Shown: positions 5,689 to 7,386 of the stretch, one piece after another
Numbering within the stretch: position 1 is the first letter of the stretch
Layout of the letters: each line of letters starts with the position of its first letter
Assembly (NCBI GenBank): GCA_934678915.1
Contig: CAKUSF010000107.1
Location: forward strand, 1 to 7,386
Direction: 5' to 3'
Source of the DNA: an uncultured Bacteroidales bacterium
Lineage (GTDB): Bacteria > Bacteroidota > Bacteroidia > Bacteroidales > UBA932
Length of the DNA stretch: 7,386 nucleotides
Position numbers and translations under genes: made by a program
The notes under the pieces: model-generated
What the model saw: the letters and a program-made list of their open reading frames with translations, nothing else
What the model was told of the DNA's origin: nothing
Database searches by the model: none

Positions 5689-7047
5689 TCATATTATCTC
5701 TAACGAAATAAAATCTTCCTTCAATCTTGCCACCTCTGCTGAAAGCGTTTCCGGAAGGAATTTGGCATAGACCTTTTCGGTGACATCCGTACTACCATGT
5801 CCAAGCAAACGGCTGACTACGGACATTGACAAACCTTTGTTCAAGGCGAATACCGCAAAAGAGTGTCTTGCCACGTGCATTGACAGGCTGAAAGGCAGAC
5901 CGATTTGTTCGCCGACAACGGCCAACGACTGGTTGATACATTTGGTCGCATTGTTGCGCGCTTTATAGAGAGCTTCCGCATCATCCAAATCCAAAGATTC
6001 CTTCATAAGATTGAAAACATATTTACACCCTTCACGCTTTTCCTGCCATTGCTGCAGAATGTGTAATGCCGGTTCTGTAAGGGGAATCACGTGCCGTTTG
6101 TTTGTCTTGATCATAATCTTTCGCAACTCTTTCCGGGCAAAGTCAATATGTTTCCATTGTAAGGTCATTACATCCACTACACGGAGGCCGCAGGCGTGGA
6201 AAGCAAAGAAAAACATTTCCAGAAACTCCTTACGCCGTTCTTCAGTACAACTGCGATAATAATCCAATAATGCTGTCAGTTGTTCTTTAGTCAGGTACTT
6301 GTCATCAAACTCGGTTTCCTCATCAGTGAGTGATATTTTCGATGCTATCCGCATGTCCTGAATCCTTGCATTGACAGCACTATCAATCATTTTCAGTTCC
6401 GAAGCATAAGCACATGCTTTAAGGATAGGAGTCAAGGCATGATTGATAGTTGCATCGCTATTCAGCTTTATCTCCCGACGCCACTTGATATATTCATCAA
6501 TCAGTTCAACAGAAATTTCTCCGAGATAGATACTGTCTTGTTTGTAAGTTCCTTTCTTTGTAGCCCGAAGGAAAGTTTGAAAGATATTCATTCCACTCTT
6601 GCCGTTTTCATATCGGCTCTTACCGATACGGTTCCTGGAATAATCTGATTCGAGTCTCTCCATGACAAATTCAACAAAGTCCTTTCCTTTATCATCCCGT
6701 GCAATCGGTTTGTCAGCTAAAAAATCGGATATGACCTGAGCTGTAATTTGATTAGGATTCTTCTGCTGATATTCCGCCAGTAATGAATCAATCTTGTCAA
6801 CCCTTGCAAGCAACAGACTGTTGATACGATTGGCTTCCGAACCATAGCTCGCCCTGACTCCACCACGCCCCTTGTTGGCTTTCTCGTTCCAGTCTCCAAG
6901 CCGGACAAAGATATTCATACCCTTGCGTATCACCTGGCGGTTCCAGGTATATTCAAGTTGGACAAGATACTGTTTGGTAGGATCTATCTCACCCCTGACA
7001 TGCAGGCGGTAGCGCCCCAACGGATATAATCTTTTCGGTCTTCCCAT
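5689..7047 (-). CDS. Tyrosine recombinase (element integrase)
   Basis: This 452-residue enzyme would catalyse site-specific integration and excision between attP and attB. The ATG at 7045-7047 starts MGRPKRLYPLGRYRLHVRGE. The N-terminal arm-binding domain covers about 1-95 (with YTWNRQVIRKGMNIFVRL). A SAM-like core-binding domain spans about 122-225. The catalytic domain follows with all expected residues: Arg289 in HACGLRVVDVMTL, a beta-hairpin Lys (314 or 317, KTNKRHVIPL), H391 and R394 in HVARHSF, H417 in LLGHGSTDV and the nucleophile Tyr427 in KVYAKF. Length and layout match Bacteroidetes integrases of mobilizable and conjugative transposons. No Shine-Dalgarno is visible, which is common in this phylum. 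It lies 231 bp from the host-gene stop and reads inward, with iterons and hairpins between, fitting an integrase beside its own att end. It appears intact. Confidence 0.95.
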   Translation of the reverse strand: MGRPKRLYPLGRYRLHVRGEIDPTKQYLVQLEYTWNRQVIRKGMNIFVRLGDWNEKANKGRGGVRASYGSEANRINSLLLARVDKIDSLLAEYQQKNPNQITAQVISDFLADKPIARDDKGKDFVEFVMERLESDYSRNRIGKSRYENGKSGMNIFQTFLRATKKGTYKQDSIYLGEISVELIDEYIKWRREIKLNSDATINHALTPILKACAYASELKMIDSAVNARIQDMRIASKISLTDEETEFDDKYLTKEQLTALLDYYRSCTEERRKEFLEMFFFAFHACGLRVVDVMTLQWKHIDFARKELRKIMIKTNKRHVIPLTEPALHILQQWQEKREGCKYVFNLMKESLDLDDAEALYKARNNATKCINQSLAVVGEQIGLPFSLSMHVARHSFAVFALNKGLSMSVVSRLLGHGSTDVTEKVYAKFLPETLSAEVARLKEDFISLEII

Positions 7048-7073
7048 ACTGAAGGATGTTTGAAATTAAAAAT

Positions 7074-7104
7074 CAGAGGTTGCGGCAATACTCACAAACC
7101 TCTG
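7074..7104. repeat. 8-bp inverted repeat upstream of the integrase
   Basis: CAGAGGTT (7074-7081) and AACCTCTG (7097-7104) are perfect complements around 15 nt. The pair sits 27 bp before the integrase ATG and directly downstream of a weak -7 candidate. It may be an operator for integrase control, a 5'-leader hairpin or a recombinase-binding site. Confidence 0.5.
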
Positions 7105-7112
7105 TAAAGGTA
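7105..7112 (-). promoter_or_regulatory. Possible integrase promoter -7 element
   Basis: On the minus strand TACCTTTA matches seven of eight bases of the Bacteroides -7 consensus TAnnTTTG. TTTG elements occur upstream within direct repeat 1, but their spacing (12, 16 or 23 nt) is not a clean fit to the usual -33 position. Weak evidence on its own; the location, 58 bp before the start codon, is reasonable. Confidence 0.25.
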
Positions 7113-7119
7113 GTGAATT

Positions 7120-7215
7120 TTGTCCAAACAAATCACAAATCATCCTCCAAAAATTGCATTTTATCCAAACAAACCGCGCCATTTGAGGCGGTCAAACGCG
7201 GTTGTCCAAACAAAT
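7120..7215. repeat. Three direct repeats with a 41-bp period (iteron-like)
   Basis: TTGTCCAAACAAAT at 7120-7133, TTATCCAAACAAAC at 7161-7174 and TTGTCCAAACAAAT at 7202-7215. The first and third are identical over 14 bp; the second differs at the third and last positions. Starts are exactly 41 bp apart, about four helical turns, placing all copies on one face of the DNA. Beside an integrase gene and the presumed element end, they most likely bind the integrase N-terminal arm domain or Xis. Replication iterons are an alternative. Confidence 0.75.
7172..7203. repeat. Bulged hairpin between direct repeats 2 and 3
   Basis: AACCGCG (7172-7178) pairs with CGCGGTT (7197-7203), and inside it TTTGA (7182-7186) pairs with TCAAA (7192-7196). 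This gives twelve base pairs with a 3-nt bulge (7179-7181) and a GGCGG loop. It fills the spacer between the second and third 41-bp repeats. Confidence 0.6.
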
Positions 7216-7256
7216 TAAATCCCCGCCAATCTAATTGATTAACAGGGATTTAATTT
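7212..7256. terminator. 12-bp inverted repeat after the host gene, probable terminator
   Basis: AAATTAAATCCC (7212-7223) and GGGATTTAATTT (7245-7256) are perfect complements around 21 nt, which hold a smaller AATC/GATT pair. It starts 22 bp past the host stop codon in the host gene's direction. The outer stem is A/T-rich and the trailing T run is short, so termination strength is uncertain. It could insulate the integrase from host transcription, or be part of the att region, since one arm overlaps direct repeat 3. Confidence 0.5.
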
Positions 7257-7278
7257 TAAATTTTTCGATTATTTTTCT

Positions 7279-7386
7279 CTAATATTCTTCCTCGTTAAAG
7301 AAAAAGTCATCCTTGGTCGGGTAGTCCGGCCAGATGTCTTCGATGGATTCGTAGACTTCTCCGTCGTCCTCAAGTTCGGTTAGATT
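7279..7386 (-). CDS. 3' end of a host gene, probable integration locus (partial)
   Basis: Only the last 35 codons and a TAG stop are in the window; the gene continues past the right edge. The visible residues include LEDDGEVYESIEDIWPDYPT and finish in DDFFFNEEEY. Fourteen of the 35 are Asp or Glu. Smooth codon choice (GAC, GTC, TAC, TTC, CCG) and higher GC than the element suggest a well-expressed chromosomal gene. I recall similar tails in Bacteroidales proteins but cannot name the family. Its position just outside the integrase end suggests that the element inserted at or near the 3' end of this coding sequence and not in a tRNA gene. Confidence 0.7.
   Translation of the reverse strand, partial: NLTELEDDGEVYESIEDIWPDYPTKDDFFFNEEEY

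Noticed and set aside
7120..7215. CRISPR array
   Set aside because: Three repeats of only 14 bp with spacers containing hairpins, no cas genes, and a location beside an integrase. Iteron or arm-site repeats fit better.
7212..7256. Terminal inverted repeat of an insertion sequence
   Set aside because: The two arms are only 21 nt apart, there is no transposase, and the adjacent recombinase is a tyrosine integrase, which does not use such ends.

Overview
The window holds most of an integrated mobilizable element from a Bacteroidota genome, most likely a gut Bacteroides/Parabacteroides-type host. The evidence for the host group is the Bacteroidetes-type tyrosine integrase, the MobV relaxase with a Gly/Ser-rich linker and basic tail, the paired DUF3987-like ATPase and zinc-ribbon/Toprim protein, and the general scarcity of strong Shine-Dalgarno sites. 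All genes lie on the minus strand. The order integrase - accessory gene - small HTH/excisionase-like gene - DUF3987-like gene - primase-like gene - oriT - relaxase resembles the NBU1 class of Bacteroides mobilizable units (int, orf2, orf2x, orf3, prm, mob). Such elements lack their own mating apparatus and borrow that of a co-resident conjugative element.

Layout from the right edge, in the direction of transcription. 7279-7386 is the 3' end of a GC-richer, very acidic host gene, probably the insertion locus. 7048-7278 is a structured non-coding end: a 12-bp inverted repeat, three direct repeats spaced exactly 41 bp, a bulged hairpin between two of them, and an 8-bp inverted repeat just before the integrase. 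5689-7047 is the intact tyrosine recombinase. 4983-5660 is a three-TM protein of unknown function that ends in a clear rho-independent terminator. 4755-4960 is a regulatory region with a TATAAT promoter candidate, tandem palindromes and a GC-rich structured leader. 4425-4754 is a small winged-HTH (excisionase-like) gene, which overlaps by 8 nt the DUF3987-like gene (2927-4432), which overlaps by 8 nt the zinc-ribbon/Toprim gene (1815-2934). 1691-1790 carries a candidate oriT with a near-match to the MobV nick site in a hairpin loop. 115-1665 is the MobV-like relaxase. 1-114 has no gene, only an imperfect inverted repeat.

The main surprise is damage confined to the replication/excision operon. 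The DUF3987-like gene has one in-frame TAG, with the family sequence continuing directly after it. The primase-like gene has a single extra base in a four-base homopolymer. The integrase and relaxase open reading frames are intact. If the lesions are real and not assembly errors, the element may be unable to excise or replicate unless helped in trans. The other end of the element is not in the window, so att sites could not be compared.
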